Source of the DNA: CAYSBE01 sp964429245 | GTDB taxonomy: Bacteria; Bacteroidota; Bacteroidia; UKL13-3 | Direction: 5' to 3' | NCBI GenBank assembly: GCA_964429245.1 | Contig: CAYSBE010000029.1 | Location: forward strand, 1-23,622 | Length of the DNA: 23,622 nt | Translations under genes and position numbers: made by a program | Shown: positions 14,841 through 23,396 of the stretch, piece by piece | Numbering within the stretch: position 1 is the first letter of the stretch | Layout: every line of letters starts with the position of its first letter | Notes under the pieces: model-generated | What the model was told of the DNA's origin: nothing | Database searches by the model: none | What the model saw: only the letters and a program-made list of their open reading frames with translations

Positions 14841-16550
14841 ATGGCAGTTAATAACTTATTAGATACTAGCACCGTAAGCCTAAGCGATATAATTGGTAAC
14901 GGAAAAATTTACAAAGTCCCTTCGTATCAGAGAGACTATTCATGGAAATTCGACCACTGGGAAGACTTATGGGCTGATATTCAAACCGTCTTGAACGGAG
15001 ATGGTGTTCATTACATGGGATCAATCGTTCTTCAAAACAAAAGCACAAATGGGGAAAAGGTCTATAGTGTCATTGATGGACAACAAAGGTTAGCTACCTT
15101 AACATTGATTGTTTTAGCAACAATGAAAACAATCAAGAATCTAGTTGACAAAAATATTGAGAAAGAGAAAAATGAAGAAAGAATATCTCTCTTAAGTAAG
15201 AAATTTCTAGGAGATAAAGATCCTGGATCTCTTACATACTCTGCAAAACTTGAATTGAATGAAAACAATAATAGTTTTTTTCAATCTCACTTATTAGTAT
15301 TTAGACCTCCATTAAATGAAAAGACACTTGGAGATTCTGACAAATTACTTTGGCAAGCTTATAATTTCTTTCTAGAAAAAATAACTTCGCATTTTGCAAA
15401 CAATGAGAATGGCGAACAAATTGTAAACTTCCTAAATAAACGAATTGCAGAGAAACTTAAATTTATTCAAATAGTTGTTGAAGATGAATTAAGCGCATAT
15501 ACCGTATTTGAGACTTTGAATTACAGAGGGGAAAGATTAACTGTTTCAGACTTATTAAAAAATTTCCTTTTCTCACTTGCTACAAAAACAGACTTAGAAC
15601 ATGTCAAAGACAAGTGGAAAAAAACTGTCGACACAATTGGATTAGATAAATTTCCTACGTTTCTTCGTCATTATTGGATTTCAAAAAATAAACTTACATC
15701 CGAAAAACACTTATTTAAATCTCTTAAGGAAAGCGTTCAATCGTCTCCACAGGTTATTGAACTACTTGATGAACTTGAAAAAAATGCCCAATTATATAAT
15801 GCTTTAACTACTTACACGGATAAAATATGGGCCGGGCAAAAGGATGTCATTAAAAGAATACGCGAGATTGAATTGTTTAAGGAAAAACAAGCCCTTCCAA
15901 TCTTATTGGCTAGTTATAATAATCTTTCTGCAGATGAATTTGCGAAAGTTCTCCGCATTGTTAGTGTCTTAACTTTTAGATACACTGTAATTGGAGGGCT
16001 TCACACTAATTTGAAAGAAGATGTCTATAATAAAGCAGCAATAAAAATTAGTAAAAAGGAGTTAGTAACCGCATCTTCTGTTGCTATTGAAATTAAGGCA
16101 TTATATACAAGCGATAAAGATTTTAAAAATGATTTTTCCACTGTATCAATAAGTACAAAGAGGGGAAAAAAACTTGTTCGATACATTCTTTTTGAAATTG
16201 AAAATCATTTAAGTCATGCGGATAATGACTATGAAGTAAACCCTGCAACTATTGAGCATATTTTACCTGAAAATGCAGGCGATGATTGGGCAAATAACTT
16301 TCCTTTTTCTATTCAAGAATCGCTTGTCTATCGATTAGGAAACTACACCTTGTTGGAGGATGATAAAAATCGAGAATGCGGGACTAAACTCTTTAACGAG
16401 AAGAAAATGATATACGCTACAAGTCAATATATTTTAAGCAAACAGGTAAATTCATACGACTGGACACCAAATACATTGGACGATAGGCAAAATAAGCTTG
16501 CAGAATACGCGAGTGCTGTCTGGAGACTGCCATACTTTGATCAAAAATAG
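14841..16550 (+). CDS. stand-alone DUF262-DUF1524 (GmrSD-like) protein, possible phage-defence nuclease
   Basis: The 569-residue protein combines an N-terminal DUF262 domain with a C-terminal DUF1524 domain. DUF262 is a ParB/sulfiredoxin-like NTP-binding fold, shown by YKVPSYQRDYSW at 24-35, HYMGSIVL and the IDGQQRLATL signature around 78-87. DUF1524 is a His-Me/HNH-type nuclease, shown by IEHILPENAGDDW with His473, followed by LGNYTLLEDDKN around 500. A charged helical middle separates them. GmrSD and BrxU-type type IV restriction enzymes share this architecture and cleave modified phage DNA. Many single-gene relatives are uncharacterised. Here there is no partner gene, methylase or transposase; the gene stands alone between a REP-like element and a hairpin. 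The conserved catalytic-looking residues suggest it is active. Its target is unknown and its defence role is inferred. Confidence 0.85.
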   Translation: MAVNNLLDTSTVSLSDIIGNGKIYKVPSYQRDYSWKFDHWEDLWADIQTVLNGDGVHYMGSIVLQNKSTNGEKVYSVIDGQQRLATLTLIVLATMKTIKNLVDKNIEKEKNEERISLLSKKFLGDKDPGSLTYSAKLELNENNNSFFQSHLLVFRPPLNEKTLGDSDKLLWQAYNFFLEKITSHFANNENGEQIVNFLNKRIAEKLKFIQIVVEDELSAYTVFETLNYRGERLTVSDLLKNFLFSLATKTDLEHVKDKWKKTVDTIGLDKFPTFLRHYWISKNKLTSEKHLFKSLKESVQSSPQVIELLDELEKNAQLYNALTTYTDKIWAGQKDVIKRIREIELFKEKQALPILLASYNNLSADEFAKVLRIVSVLTFRYTVIGGLHTNLKEDVYNKAAIKISKKELVTASSVAIEIKALYTSDKDFKNDFSTVSISTKRGKKLVRYILFEIENHLSHADNDYEVNPATIEHILPENAGDDWANNFPFSIQESLVYRLGNYTLLEDDKNRECGTKLFNEKKMIYATSQYILSKQVNSYDWTPNTLDDRQNKLAEYASAVWRLPYFDQK

Positions 16551-16819
16551 TACCTTACCGTTAACAGCACCTTGACAAAAGTTTCGGTTCAGTACACTAT
16601 TAGCTCAAGGCTTGGGATTATCATGCTGTGAAATATCTATAATGATATTAATTATTCAGATACCTACGTATTTGAGAAATTTTCAATTATTGAAAATACC
16701 CCGTTGACACAGACCGGTATACAACGGGCTGCTTTTTTCGCAAACCGGACGTACCGTACGTGCCATTATCAATTTTAGTTTTTAGAAATATAAAAATGCC
16801 AAGAGTTAAATTTAACCCG
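16551..16819. other. intergenic region between convergent genes, with hairpins
   Basis: No gene is seen here. It contains the terminator-like hairpin at 16699-16738 and an odd palindrome ACGTAC-C-GTACGT (16749-16761). A weak CCTTGA/TCAAGG pair (16570-16575 and 16605-16610) is also present. It separates the end of the DUF262 gene from the end of the convergent Ig-repeat protein gene. Confidence 0.5.
16699..16738 (+). terminator. terminator-like hairpin after the DUF262 gene
   Basis: CCCGTTG (16700-16706) pairs with CAACGGG (16722-16728) across a 15-base loop. CTGC and six T follow at 16729-16738. The large loop and the four bases before the T-run make it weaker than the aconitase terminator. 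It lies 149 bp after the DUF262 stop and is read in that gene's direction. Confidence 0.5.
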
Positions 16820-19800
16820 TTATTCAATTACAATTTTCTCTCTGAAAATGTCATTTCCCGTTTTTATTTCAATAAAGTATATACCTGTTTTGTCTATGGT
16901 GATATAGTTCTGGCTAAGCTCGTTATAATTTGCAACTAGTCTACCATGTATTGAAAAAACTCTAACTTCATCAATAGTGTAAGGAGATTCTATATAAACA
17001 ATACCGGTACTTGGGTTCGGAAATAATTTTACTTCCGATAGCGATGTAGTTGTTAATCCAACCGGATTTAAAATAGTTACTGAAAGTGATGCCGAATCAG
17101 AGCATCCTGATAAAGTTGAAGCAATTATAGAAATTGATGTATTTGTTAGTGAAGTCCATTTTACGACAACTTGATTGCTTTGTTGGCCTGAAATCAATTG
17201 GCCATTTTTAGTTTGCCAATCATACGTAACACCTGAAATTTGATTAACACTGTAGGTTTGTGTCGCAATTGTATCTGCTGTAGTTGGTCCGCTTATGGTA
17301 CTTAAATTAGGAGTCATTGTTACATTTAGCAATGCAGGCAGAGACTCGGTCGTATCGCATAAACCAATAGCATTCATTCGGTATTGACCGGAATTATTAA
17401 GTTGTGCAGCTTCCAAAATAAATGTTGAGTTATTGCTACCAGGAATAGGTATCATATTACGTGACCAAAAATAGGATGAAACAATACCATTTGCGGCTGC
17501 AACCAGTTCAACACGATTTCCAACACAAGCTTGTGTATTTTTTGGGTTACTTACTATGGTAGGTGATGGTTCTAATGCAACATTTGCCTGATTAGAAATG
17601 AGAGTGTCACACGTGGTGATGATTCGAACATGATAGTTGCCTATTTGTGTTGGAGAAAGAGAAGGTATTATATATAATGGAGTATTAGTTCCCGTAATTA
17701 AATTACCGTTTCTATACCAATCATATCGTAATACACTTGCCGAAACGTTTATACTCAATTGTACACGACTGCCTCTGCAAGCATTAGTAACGGGGGGTGG
17801 TTGCGAAACAATTATTGCAGCCGGAGTTAGACTTAAACGCGCTTGTATCAATGGAAGGCTGTCACACTTACCTTTTATCCTTACTTGATACATACCTGTA
17901 TCAGAAGCTTGAACGGCTGCAAAATTCAATAAGCCAGTTGTATTTGATTGAATTAAATTACCTCCTCTGTACCATTCATATATCACACCTATGCCAGCAG
18001 CTGAAACCTGCCAGGTAAAAGGTCTACCTTCACACACGTTTGTATTGGTTATTGTTTTGGTAATTACAGTTGCCGGACTATAACCAACACTGACCTTGTT
18101 ACTTTCCTGTGAAGGGTTTTGCAGACATGCGCGAGTGGCGTTCACCCGTACCCAAACTAAATCTGTAGGAAGTGGCGCATGTTTAAATTGACTGCTATTG
18201 TTGCCCGATTGGATACCATTTACAAACCAAGTGTAATGAATAGAATCAGGAATGATAGAATTTGTAGCAGTAAACGTAACTGAATCTCCTTGACAAATTT
18301 GGCTGTTTGGATTGGTAGTTAACGTGATTACTTGACTTACCTGAGCTGAAGGAAGCCGTATGGCGTTCGATCGTGGAAAGGTATTATTAAAACATGCCCA
18401 CACTGCCGTAGGTAAATTCAATGTTGCATAAACACTATCTGTTGTAGGCAAGGATGATACTGTTAATGTGCGTCCTGATCCTACATTATCAACGAAGTTA
18501 TTTTGTCTTCGGATAAACCAACTAACATTTGAATAACTTAGGTTAATGGTATCATTTATCAGTGCGGTAAATTGAATGGGAATTCCCGGACAAATAGCAG
18601 TTGCATTCGCACTAATGCTGATTTGAGCAGTAGTTTTTGGTTTACTTTGAATTCGCTTAATAAATGCAGAATCTGAACTACAAGGATTGGATACTTTTAC
18701 CGAATAGTTTCCTGCTAATGAACTGTTGAATGAAGAAATGATATAGGTGGATTGAGTAGCACCGGTTATCGCTATACCATTCAAATACCATTGAAAGGAT
18801 AACGGGATACTATTATTTGATGTCAATTGCACCCGTAGCGTATCTCGTATTGAATTGCAGAGTAGTAGTGTATCTGGTTTGGTGGTAATTTTAATTGTGT
18901 CGCGCGAAAAAACCCTTATGGTAAAAGCACGTGTTATACTACCACGAATAGGGCTTTTATTGTCATAAGCATGAATGGTGAAACGATAGGGAGTAATATT
19001 GGCAGAGCCAGCAGGTGGGGTCCAGCAAAACCTAAAGCTATCTTGTCTAGGGCCTGTTGAGCTTCGAAGTCCTGCATTATACAAGGGAGTGAAAGTGGCA
19101 CCGCGTTGCACCATGCTGCTATCCCAGCCAAGGTATGTGGTATCTAAGGCATTTGTATCTCGTGCAACAACCGTAAAACAAACGGGGTTTTGATCACAGG
19201 TATTGTATACCGTTGGCAATGAATCTGCATTGGAACCAGTTAATGTTGGGGGTGAATTAGGTGTACAGGTGCGTAAATAGCACAATATATCTCTGCGGGT
19301 AATTCCCATTACCTGCATAATGCCCGATGTGTTTCTGCGCCACTCAGTAACAGCAACAGCCATAACGCCTACAAAGTTTCCTCCCGCACTTGGCGTGAAA
19401 CCAATATCTCCTGTGACAGGATTACATGAAATACCAGCAGGAAAAGTGCCGCCAGCAGGACCTGACCATGGCATTGGGCGGTCGAAAGAAAAAGGGGGAG
19501 TATATACTACTGACGAACCAGCACCGGATAACGAAGGGGTAAATGCATAGCTCAGCGAATCGCCTTGTTCATCAACTGCTCCTAAATTAAGCATTATAGG
19601 TTCACCTGCACAAATAGTATATATGGCATCATTCAAAAATCGGGGAGAGCTATTTTTTAAGGGAGTAGCTATACACCGATTGATAATAGCTTCTGAATAA
19701 AAATTAGAGTTTGCAGAACCGGTTGATATCTGACCTGTACGACAACAATTATTAAAGCTAACCCTTACTGAGCAGCAGGTAGAAGGTATGGACGAAGTAG

Positions 19801-20188
19801 CCCCTAAATTAATCGTATCAACAAAAGTGTGTTCAGCAAATCCAGGAGTTAGATTACCCCCAAAACATATGGTTGGTAGATTGGGGTTTAAGTTGATGGA
19901 TTTTACAGGGCCTAAATGTATCAATACTGCAGTAGTATTAATGGGTGTAAATGTGCAGCCCGTAGTAGCGCTGCTTACAGTAAGCGGAATGGTGCATATA
20001 CCGATACTATTTGGGCCGCACAATGCTATTCCCATACAATCTCGGTAAATTTTAATAGTGATTTCATAGTTGCCATTTGTATCTAAACACCGCCAGGAGA
20101 TATCACTTCCGGCAAAGTGTGTGGCTTTAATAGGAAGAATGCTGTTGAAACAAAATAGTAGTACAATCAGGTATTTTAATTTGCTCAT
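16820..20188 (-). CDS. giant Ig-repeat surface protein with T9SS sorting domain
   Basis: The 1122-residue protein starts at 20188, where MSKLKYLIVLLFCFNSILPIKA is a clean signal peptide; an upstream Met at 20239 would bury it. Residues 23-430 form an N-terminal module found on large Bacteroidota surface proteins (THFAGSDISWRCLDTNGNYE, IKIYRDC, cysteine-rich). Then come about six Ig-like repeats of some 85-95 residues (about 432-960). Their recurring pattern is an ACxGxxV start, a YxWYRNGNLI strand, an SxxxxGNYxVRI strand and CDT. A PKD/SprB-like module follows, then a type A T9SS sorting domain in the last 80 residues (VKLFPNPSTGIVYIE, GIYFIEIKTG, FREKIVIE). It is expected to be exported and attached to the outer surface. 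Adhesion is the usual guess, but no ligand is indicated. Confidence 0.88.
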   Translation of the reverse strand: MSKLKYLIVLLFCFNSILPIKATHFAGSDISWRCLDTNGNYEITIKIYRDCMGIALCGPNSIGICTIPLTVSSATTGCTFTPINTTAVLIHLGPVKSINLNPNLPTICFGGNLTPGFAEHTFVDTINLGATSSIPSTCCSVRVSFNNCCRTGQISTGSANSNFYSEAIINRCIATPLKNSSPRFLNDAIYTICAGEPIMLNLGAVDEQGDSLSYAFTPSLSGAGSSVVYTPPFSFDRPMPWSGPAGGTFPAGISCNPVTGDIGFTPSAGGNFVGVMAVAVTEWRRNTSGIMQVMGITRRDILCYLRTCTPNSPPTLTGSNADSLPTVYNTCDQNPVCFTVVARDTNALDTTYLGWDSSMVQRGATFTPLYNAGLRSSTGPRQDSFRFCWTPPAGSANITPYRFTIHAYDNKSPIRGSITRAFTIRVFSRDTIKITTKPDTLLLCNSIRDTLRVQLTSNNSIPLSFQWYLNGIAITGATQSTYIISSFNSSLAGNYSVKVSNPCSSDSAFIKRIQSKPKTTAQISISANATAICPGIPIQFTALINDTINLSYSNVSWFIRRQNNFVDNVGSGRTLTVSSLPTTDSVYATLNLPTAVWACFNNTFPRSNAIRLPSAQVSQVITLTTNPNSQICQGDSVTFTATNSIIPDSIHYTWFVNGIQSGNNSSQFKHAPLPTDLVWVRVNATRACLQNPSQESNKVSVGYSPATVITKTITNTNVCEGRPFTWQVSAAGIGVIYEWYRGGNLIQSNTTGLLNFAAVQASDTGMYQVRIKGKCDSLPLIQARLSLTPAAIIVSQPPPVTNACRGSRVQLSINVSASVLRYDWYRNGNLITGTNTPLYIIPSLSPTQIGNYHVRIITTCDTLISNQANVALEPSPTIVSNPKNTQACVGNRVELVAAANGIVSSYFWSRNMIPIPGSNNSTFILEAAQLNNSGQYRMNAIGLCDTTESLPALLNVTMTPNLSTISGPTTADTIATQTYSVNQISGVTYDWQTKNGQLISGQQSNQVVVKWTSLTNTSISIIASTLSGCSDSASLSVTILNPVGLTTTSLSEVKLFPNPSTGIVYIESPYTIDEVRVFSIHGRLVANYNELSQNYITIDKTGIYFIEIKTGNDIFREKIVIE

Positions 20189-20542
20189 AGGAGTGTTATT
20201 ATTTGTAACAAAATAGTTTATTAATTTCTGAAAAATCAAGTAATTACCATAATTTAATAATCTTTATAAGTGATGTATTATATTAATGAGATGTCAGATA
20301 TAGTATCTATTTGGTTATACATCCAATACTAGTTAGTAAGTATGGGTGATCTCAAATCTCATATCTACAAAAATATTTTACCTTACAATATTCTTTCAAT
20401 CTCTAGAACCCACCTTGATGACGCGAACGTTACGTCCGTGTTTTGATTTATCACAAGTTGTAGTGTTTAGATATAAATCGACCTTCGGGCTGCTTTTTTA
20501 TTACAAAATATTTTCTACCTTAGCATAACTAATATAAATTAA
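20189..20542. other. divergent intergenic region with orphan terminator-like sequence
   Basis: No convincing gene is seen between the divergent starts of the Ig-repeat protein and the TonB-C protein. A degenerate hairpin CGACC-TTCG-GGCTG followed by six T lies at about 20479-20499, reading toward the TonB-C gene, although no gene precedes it. A TACCTTAG box (20516-20523), one base off the -7 consensus, could be the TonB-C gene's promoter. Confidence 0.4.
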
Positions 20543-20950
20543 ATGAAACGTTTAATCTTTTTGCTGATGTTGTGTGTAGGTATTTTCACCGCATCAGTTG
20601 CGCAAACCAACAATGATGAAGTAGTGGTCATGGCGGAGCAAATGCCCGAATTTGATGGTGATTTGATGAATTATATTGCCAAAAATATTCAATACCCGCC
20701 TAAAGCACGTGAAAACGGAATTCAGGGTCGCGTAATCGCTCAATTCATCGTACGCAAGGATGGCAGTCTCGACAGTATCCAGATAGTAAGCAGTCCGGAT
20801 GTGTCACTATCTAATGAAGTGGTTCGTATGATCAGTGCCATGCCCAATTGGAAACCGGGTAAACAGAATGGAAAACCCATATTTGTAAAATGCACGTTAC
20901 CTGTGGCATTTAAACTAGATGACTCCAACTCAACAAAAAAGAAAAAGTAG
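20543..20950 (+). CDS. secreted TonB C-terminal-domain protein
   Basis: The 135-residue protein has a cleavable signal peptide (MKRLIFLLMLCVGIFTASVAQ) and one TonB C-terminal domain. Its hallmark segments are MPEFDGDLMNYIAKNIQYPP, ARENGIQGRVIAQFIVRKDG and PNWKPGKQNGKPIFVKCTLPVAF. Classical TonB has an uncleaved N-terminal anchor and a proline-rich linker, and transmits energy to outer-membrane transporters. Neither is present here, so this is one of the periplasmic, anchorless TonB-C proteins common in Bacteroidota whose role is unclear. Its stop lies one base from the stop of the convergent gene at 20952. Confidence 0.9.
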   Translation: MKRLIFLLMLCVGIFTASVAQTNNDEVVVMAEQMPEFDGDLMNYIAKNIQYPPKARENGIQGRVIAQFIVRKDGSLDSIQIVSSPDVSLSNEVVRMISAMPNWKPGKQNGKPIFVKCTLPVAFKLDDSNSTKKKK

Positions 20951-20951
20951 C

Positions 20952-21956
20952 TCAATACACTACAATCCGTTTTCTGAGCAGTCCAATTTCGGTTTCTGCT
21001 TCCAGCAAATAAATGCCTTTATTAGTTAGGTTGAGTTGTTGCGTGGCGGCATTGTACTCTGCTTCTACCTTTCTGCCATCTATGCCCAATACCTGTACAT
21101 TTTTTACCGGCCATTCTGTTTCCAAATAAAACACACCCTGCGATGGATTGGGATATACCGAAAGTGCAGTACTATGCAATTCATTTACCATCGTGTGAGT
21201 TCCGATTTGAACTACCCTTACAGTTTTTAAAGACCTGTTGCCCAAACTGTCAACCGCAGAAAATTGAACATAATAATTTCCTTCTATATTAGGTTGAACT
21301 GCACCCGAGTCAATTACAATGGTATTACTATTTGGTGTGCATGAATATGCAACTGTTATTTCAAAGCCCATTTCACTTACGTACGTTCCTAATGGGAACC
21401 TTGTTCCTTTGGTAGCAATCACATCAATTGATGGGGAGGTTCGGCATACCACCTCTACTTCTCTGAGGGCACAGTTGGTGACACCTGTTGAATCGGTAAT
21501 GCAGTTGATGGTATTATACAGCCCCAGTATATTTGTATTCACATTGCTGTTTTGCGTAAGAACAGCATTATCTGCACAACGGGTAATAAATCCTGTACCG
21601 CTGAAATTTGAAAATTTATCAATGTACAACCTGTAATTACCCATATTTGCAATATAACATCCGGGCGAGTCGGTAACATGAACCGTTAAGTTCAAGGTGT
21701 CGGTGCGGTTGTCTTTTACTGCAATATATTGGAGGTTGTAAAAAGCTTTTGTATTTTGGTCTATCGTACCCGTGCGTGTCAATATGCCTTCATGAAAAAC
21801 ATACAGGCTGTCGAAGTATGGACTTTGTAAACGATGCCTAACCGTATCATAACCGTTGGTGCTTGCTAAAATTGGAAGTTGGGCGAATATTAAGTTGAAT
21901 TTGAAAACTAAGATTAAAGCTGATAAACCTAGTTTGAAAGTGTATGTTGTTTTCAT
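20952..21956 (-). CDS. secreted Ig-like protein with T9SS sorting domain
   Basis: The 334-residue protein starts at 21956 (MKTTYTFKLGLSALILVFKF leading to FAQ), giving a good signal peptide. Residues about 20-260 are beta-rich. The part around 200-250 (PNIEGNYYVQFSAVDSLGNRS) resembles the bacterial Ig-like domains of the DUF5011/HYR type. The last 80 residues are a type A T9SS sorting domain (LSVYPNPSQGVFYLETEWPV, GIYLLEAET, LRKRIVVY), so the protein should cross the outer membrane. The two T9SS proteins here and at 16820 share the same C-terminal layout but are not obvious paralogues outside it. The function cannot be told. It is tail-to-tail with the TonB-C gene, with a single base between the stop codons. 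Confidence 0.85.
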   Translation of the reverse strand: MKTTYTFKLGLSALILVFKFNLIFAQLPILASTNGYDTVRHRLQSPYFDSLYVFHEGILTRTGTIDQNTKAFYNLQYIAVKDNRTDTLNLTVHVTDSPGCYIANMGNYRLYIDKFSNFSGTGFITRCADNAVLTQNSNVNTNILGLYNTINCITDSTGVTNCALREVEVVCRTSPSIDVIATKGTRFPLGTYVSEMGFEITVAYSCTPNSNTIVIDSGAVQPNIEGNYYVQFSAVDSLGNRSLKTVRVVQIGTHTMVNELHSTALSVYPNPSQGVFYLETEWPVKNVQVLGIDGRKVEAEYNAATQQLNLTNKGIYLLEAETEIGLLRKRIVVY

Positions 21957-22029
21957 AGTTGTTTCATTAACTATATGCAAGTTAGATAAATTGAATTTGA
22001 TAATTTTCTTAAAAAATACTTTATCAACG

Positions 22030-22050
22030 AAAAGTGTTTGGCACTTTTTT
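22030..22050 (+). terminator. hairpin with T-run in the divergent intergenic region before the YjdF-like gene
   Basis: AAAAGTG (22030-22036) and CACTTTT (22042-22048) form a 7-bp stem with a five-base loop, running into six T (22045-22050). Because it lies between two divergent starts it cannot terminate a complete gene. It could end a short upstream transcript or act as a leader element. An AT-rich stem can also occur by chance. Confidence 0.3.
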
Positions 22051-22076
22051 CCTATGTTCGAATAAATACATTCATT

Positions 22077-22727
22077 ATGTTCACTACTGCATCTGCTCCA
22101 ATTCGAAAAACGTTTTCGGAAAATACCCTCTTAAAAATTTACATGATTGCTTTTGCAATTTGTTGGGTGGTCACCTATATCAATACTCCCGACCTTGCCA
22201 ATTGGTATACCGAAAACGCGATGACGGTTTTCATTTTGCTTATTCTCACACTTACATATCGCAAGTTTAAATTTAGCGACCTGAGTTATACTTTATTATT
22301 TGTGTATGGCTTAATGCATATTTACGGTGCGGAGTATACCTATGCCGAGAATCCACTTGGGTATTGGCTGAAAGATTTGTTTAATTGGGACCGCAACCAT
22401 TACGACCGCATTGTGCATTTTAGTTTTGGTTTGCTGCTGGCTTATCCCTTGCGCGATTATTTCAAAAATTATTTCGATTGGCCGATATGGGTTTGTTGGA
22501 TTTTACCTATTGAAATTACGATTAGTTTCAGCGCCTTATACGAATTGATTGAATGGTTGGTAGCGGCCGTATTTTTTACCGAACAGGGAGTTGCGTATTT
22601 AGGTACCCAAGGCGATATATGGGATGCACAAAAAGACATGGCACTTGCAACCAGTGGCGCAGCCATCAGTATGTTGGGATGCTACTTATTGAGAAAGTTG
22701 TTTAGGAAAACTTGGTTTGAGGGATAA
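22077..22727 (+). CDS. YjdF-type multi-pass membrane protein (DUF2238)
   Basis: The 216-residue inner-membrane protein matches the DUF2238/YjdF family. Family segments are YTLLFVYGLMHIYGAEYTYA, WDRNHYDRIVHFSFGLLLAYPLRD, a helix ending SALYELIEWLVAAVF, and GTQGDIWDAQKDMALATSGAA. Six membrane helices or so are expected. The conserved H, D, E and W residues near the membrane suggest a binding or catalytic site, but the family has no assigned activity. I prefer the ATG at 22077 over a TTG at 22038 because the added residues are not conserved-looking and would overlap the hairpin at 22030-22050. Confidence 0.9.
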   Translation: MFTTASAPIRKTFSENTLLKIYMIAFAICWVVTYINTPDLANWYTENAMTVFILLILTLTYRKFKFSDLSYTLLFVYGLMHIYGAEYTYAENPLGYWLKDLFNWDRNHYDRIVHFSFGLLLAYPLRDYFKNYFDWPIWVCWILPIEITISFSALYELIEWLVAAVFFTEQGVAYLGTQGDIWDAQKDMALATSGAAISMLGCYLLRKLFRKTWFEG

Positions 22728-23396
22728 GTTTTTAGTGATGGGTTAAGTGTAACGAGATGACAATTTACAATATCTGAAATAATTTGATCACCTTAAACTA
22801 AAAATGGCAGTCTTTATTGTATGAAAAAAGCCAACTAATACATACACAATGAAATATCCAGATACGAAAACTATTCAGATAGTCCTTATGTTTTTCTAAA
22901 TTTTGCCTAAAGTATGGTCTAAGGTCAAAACACAAATCTACCTAGAAAGTAGCTTTGATGGTAAGTTGCAATTATTAGAGAATTGTTTCTGCTAAAGAAA
23001 TTAATAGTCAATTACTTAATTATGAATTAGATTAAATTGAAATAATATTCGAGACATTCTGATTGTGATGTATAACATACCATTAGAAAGTTATATATAG
23101 TGGTATTTTCCTATCAGTGTATGGTACAATCGATTTTTCAAAAAACAGTAAAATGATTTCTTTCTTTACTAGCAGGTCTTATATTTGTTTTTTTAAATTT
23201 TATAAACTATTGCTAATAATTTTTAATGAAGTATCTGTAATAAACTAAATGGTAATCCAATTTATTTGGAAAGACTTAAGCACAGCCAACAAAAAAGCGA
23301 TCTTTAAAGTACTTACAGATCAAATTTGTATTACAAGCACCCTATGCTTCTAAACATTTACAACTATAAATTAAATAAATCAAATATTAATAGAAA
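22728..23396. other. 670-bp AT-rich region with no gene seen
   Basis: Only very short frames occur on either strand, and I found no tRNA, hairpin terminator or clear TTTG-N19-TAnnTTTG promoter. It lies upstream of the start of an exported surface-protein gene and may hold its regulatory region or be a decayed gene. Nothing identifiable remains. Confidence 0.45.

Noticed and set aside
14680..14862. 60-codon plus-strand frame overlapping the REP-like element
   Set aside because: It overlaps both the small membrane protein and the DUF262 start and runs through the palindrome. The encoded peptide looks random.
14841..16550. Two-gene GmrS/GmrD system or toxin-antitoxin pair
   Set aside because: Both domains are in one uninterrupted frame, and no partner gene lies on either side.
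17637..18018. Plus-strand frames inside the Ig-repeat gene
   Set aside because: They are shadows of the minus-strand coding region; the Ig-repeat pattern clearly belongs to the minus strand.
20346..20528. 60-codon frame in the divergent intergenic region
   Set aside because: It overlaps the orphan hairpin and the candidate promoter, and its composition is typical of non-coding AT-rich DNA.
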